DNA from: an uncultured Lachnospiraceae bacterium
Lineage (GTDB): Bacteria > Bacillota > Clostridia > Lachnospirales > Lachnospiraceae
Length of the DNA: 64,000 nt
Direction: 5' to 3'
NCBI GenBank assembly: GCA_946537305.1
Contig: CAMNFR010000006.1
Location: 1 to 64,000 of the forward strand
The notes under the pieces are model-generated. The model made no database searches, had not been told where the DNA came from, and saw nothing but the letters and a program-made list of their open reading frames with translations. The position numbers and the translations under genes were made by a program. The stretch's first letter is position 1. Each line of letters starts with the position of its first letter. This document shows, piece by piece, positions 63,101 through 64,000 of the stretch.

Positions 63101-63593
63101 GGATCAGGAAGCGGTGGATCTGCTGTGGGACATTTATGCCGCGTATGAGGACCCGGCGGAACCGCTCTCAGAGCGGGAGAGGACGGAACTGTCAGAGGTC
63201 GGCATGCGTGCCGGTCTGATCATGATGTATGGATACAGCCCCGCCGTACTGTACTCAGCCGAAAAAGGGGAAACCAAATTCCGGGGGCGGAGCAGGGCAT
63301 TTGATATCATCCTGCGTCGTGAAAAGGATTATCTGGAAACGGCGCTGCAGGGGGATACGGTACATGACTGGAAAATGCTGAATATAAAGCTCTTCACCTG
63401 GTTCAGGACATCTTTTTCGTCCCTGGAAGAAGAACAGGGCGTAATTCATGAGATGATGGAGGATCTTCGTCATCTGCGCGGCCGTTTAAACGGATCGGAA
63501 GATTTTGATACACTGGAACTGGACAGCCGTGAGAGATTCCTGAAAAAACTAATGAAAACTACGGAAGAAAAATGGGCAAAGCCCCGCAAATAA
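60183..63593 (+). CDS. DUF4062-STAND NTPase, large signalling or defence protein
   Basis: The 1136-residue product starts with a DUF4062 domain (FFISSTFRDMQGERDAL at 4-20, DLRWGIS, VLLGERYGWMPG at 79-90). This TIR/SIR2-neighbourhood domain is found in telomerase-associated TEP1-like and NPHP3-like ATPases. The NTPase core has Walker A EGGGGSGKSAMM (262-273) and Walker B IFFIDAIDQL (351-360), as in NACHT/STAND proteins. The C-terminal 600 residues are alpha-helical with TPR-like character. STAND proteins oligomerise on sensing a trigger; bacterial ones include antiphage sensors. GGAGGG precedes ATG 60183. It has no partner effector nearby. Confidence 0.8.
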   Translation: MQSFFISSTFRDMQGERDALHRMVMPRVRDLAKEYGQSVQFVDLRWGISTADMEQQDAQNKILQVCLREIDACAPFMIVLLGERYGWMPGRGAIGSAAGTSGFTPENTDMSITELEIQYGIWKNQGVLDRCIFCFRDPVEGDCLSVEEREIYEPFDSEDRVRMDKLKRKIEENPTAQIFRYSLTVENGQLIGYDGFAEELSKRLCDLLRGLWGQPRKLAWQEKQQMEDRLQAENLQANFVGMNAARKKYAEGIRKNQLVVIEGGGGSGKSAMMAQLSKDLAGTGRTEVIFCGATQYCMRMEQLLRILVYRLEDQPIWLSAIFKGQEEAEDLKGSREQWNRACREYRGKPVIFFIDAIDQLMPEDALLESWFVPTELPAGVHLVVSTTGKVGINRMLLGRGTGGKTFSYAHFRHEVPNETEKREIALAHFAREHKQISEPVLQALLAHPRSSSMLCLDMMVRWLSALSESDFRKIAQLEKTQLPAQAIDSYLLEQIKSMPEREKAFIHAYIRRIMHFLSPHDEGDRLYASSLIPLYFICMTSHGLSRRQMEEIQESIRETLPGSEHVLCSFWNETQFSRMCAYMGPQLVERDDGRVDIAHRMVREALRWDSLVYNYAIVMQQYLMKRGEEDETRQEDLIPVCLMHLDFERENNKDPDSRKTIITTARYAIQDVIADAGNATESEEPEKAASGKLAWERLVRNVTADLLTDPGRDSKIAGICEVLEDAAAGGESHYYWLFSFFLDDIVKQLNKRGYREKVHACRILITAAHEKYREGSSKDFAGWSDQQKKKQLLWQQRVMNLMRRIHGELENKRYSLNLTDEAAGAWDKECKDFESRAEKWMPQDPWALYRLSQLECMRAMIASDERKAGPAERSAEKAADLLRRMTRAGEDQISRHQQSIFFAWGMSNVAEIYCDLAHDAIFRVRHFYKKAERIIDEVLAFVQSPGKGPASSDREDWFRLNTRRAIILSGLDRDQEAVDLLWDIYAAYEDPAEPLSERERTELSEVGMRAGLIMMYGYSPAVLYSAEKGETKFRGRSRAFDIILRREKDYLETALQGDTVHDWKMLNIKLFTWFRTSFSSLEEEQGVIHEMMEDLRHLRGRLNGSEDFDTLELDSRERFLKKLMKTTEEKWAKPRK

Positions 63594-63603
63594 GAACCGG
63601 TAC

Positions 63604-63672
63604 TTGTATCCGGCGGGAAATAGTGGTAAAATATAAAGACTTTTTGGCGGCTGAGAGGTTTTCTTCAGCCGC
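63604..63672 (+). promoter_or_regulatory. Promoter and leader hairpin of mrp
   Basis: TTGTAT (63604-63609), 17 bases, TAAAAT (63627-63632). The leader forms GCGGCTG/CAGCCGC (63647-63653 and 63666-63672). Confidence 0.6.
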
Positions 63673-63726
63673 TGTGAGAATGCGGGCGCAGTGCGGAAGA
63701 GTGCTGTGCCGGAAAAGAGGACAAAC

Positions 63727-64000
63727 ATGAGCGAAGATAAGAAAGTGGATGCTGCCTTAGAGCGCGCCAAGGCAAAGGCAGAAGCCATGAAGGTTAAGGC
63801 GGACGCCGCGAAAAAGGAACAGCCCAAAAAGGCCAATCCCTTTGCGGTGGAGCCCAATGAATATACGCATGTAAAGCACGTGATCGGCATCGTCAGCGGC
63901 AAGGGCGGCGTGGGAAAATCCACGGTCACCTGTGCGCTGGCGGTGGAACTGAACCGTCAGGGCTATTCCGTGGGCATTCTGGACGCGGATATCACGGGGC
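63727..64000 (+). CDS. mrp: Mrp/NBP35-family Fe-S carrier ATPase (5' part)
   Basis: Only the first 91 codons are present; the gene runs off the right edge. After a lysine/alanine-rich leader ([19 protein letters not shown]) comes the deviant Walker [12 protein letters not shown] and the GILDADITG switch typical of Mrp/NBP35. These ATPases assemble or carry [4Fe-4S] clusters. ATG 63727 follows AAGAGGAC. Confidence 0.9.
   Translation, partial: MSEDKKVDAALERAKAKAEAMKVKADAAKKEQPKKANPFAVEPNEYTHVKHVIGIVSGKGGVGKSTVTCALAVELNRQGYSVGILDADITG

Overview
The window reads as chromosomal DNA of a Gram-positive anaerobe of the Clostridia, most likely a Lachnospiraceae-type gut commensal. This rests on fairly GC-rich codon use, consistent AGGAGG-type ribosome binding sites, many lipobox lipoproteins, a LplA/LplB/YtcP-type sugar transporter paired with YesL, and the mix of fermentative and glycan genes. 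No rRNA, tRNA, prophage, CRISPR array or intact insertion sequence was seen. One gene is cut at each edge: a repeat-containing surface protein on the left and an Mrp/NBP35 ATPase on the right.

Layout. 0-1.2 kb: end of a surface protein with 181-residue repeats. 1.3-10.8 kb: a divergent fructan or fructo-oligosaccharide locus (LacI regulator, YesL and a membrane protein leftwards; two permeases, a binding lipoprotein, a GH32 hydrolase and an MsmK-like ATPase rightwards). 11-17.5 kb: dpaL/ygeX, ygeZ, ygeY, ygeW and yqeA, a purine/urate-type catabolic cluster ending in ATP-yielding carbamate kinase. 18-25 kb: an EIIC-like membrane protein, aroA, a GH3 beta-glucosidase with reversed domain order and a GH78-like rhamnosidase. 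24.9-30.7 kb: a leftward three-gene unit made of a TerB-N/TerB-C protein, a BrxD-like ATPase and an Lhr/BrxHI-like helicase, without the BREX methylase or phosphatase. 30.9-37 kb: DUF362, zur, znuA-znuC-znuB, a lipoprotein and an IMP-cyclohydrolase-like gene. 37-44 kb leftward: hipBA with four evenly spaced operators, clpB behind a ribbon-helix-helix gene, and a PucR regulator. 44-47.9 kb: a flavin oxidoreductase fused to an acetoacetate-decarboxylase-fold domain, plus an SDR. 48-57.6 kb: an oligopeptide (Opp) operon whose permease and both ATPases carry unusual extra segments, closed by a degenerate ApbE-like membrane protein. 58-64 kb: yigZ, ilvE, a 1136-residue DUF4062/STAND NTPase and the start of mrp.

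How the parts fit. Nutrient use dominates: fructans, plant glycosides, purine nitrogen, peptides and zinc. Two stretches look like conflict or stress systems: the TerB-BrxD-helicase operon and the DUF4062 STAND protein. Several intergenic regions hold strong, unexplained structure: a four-stem element between oppC and oppD, a dispersed TTTACAACCC inverted repeat at two loci 40 kb apart, and the hipBA operator array. Short in-frame tandem duplications recur in several unrelated genes.
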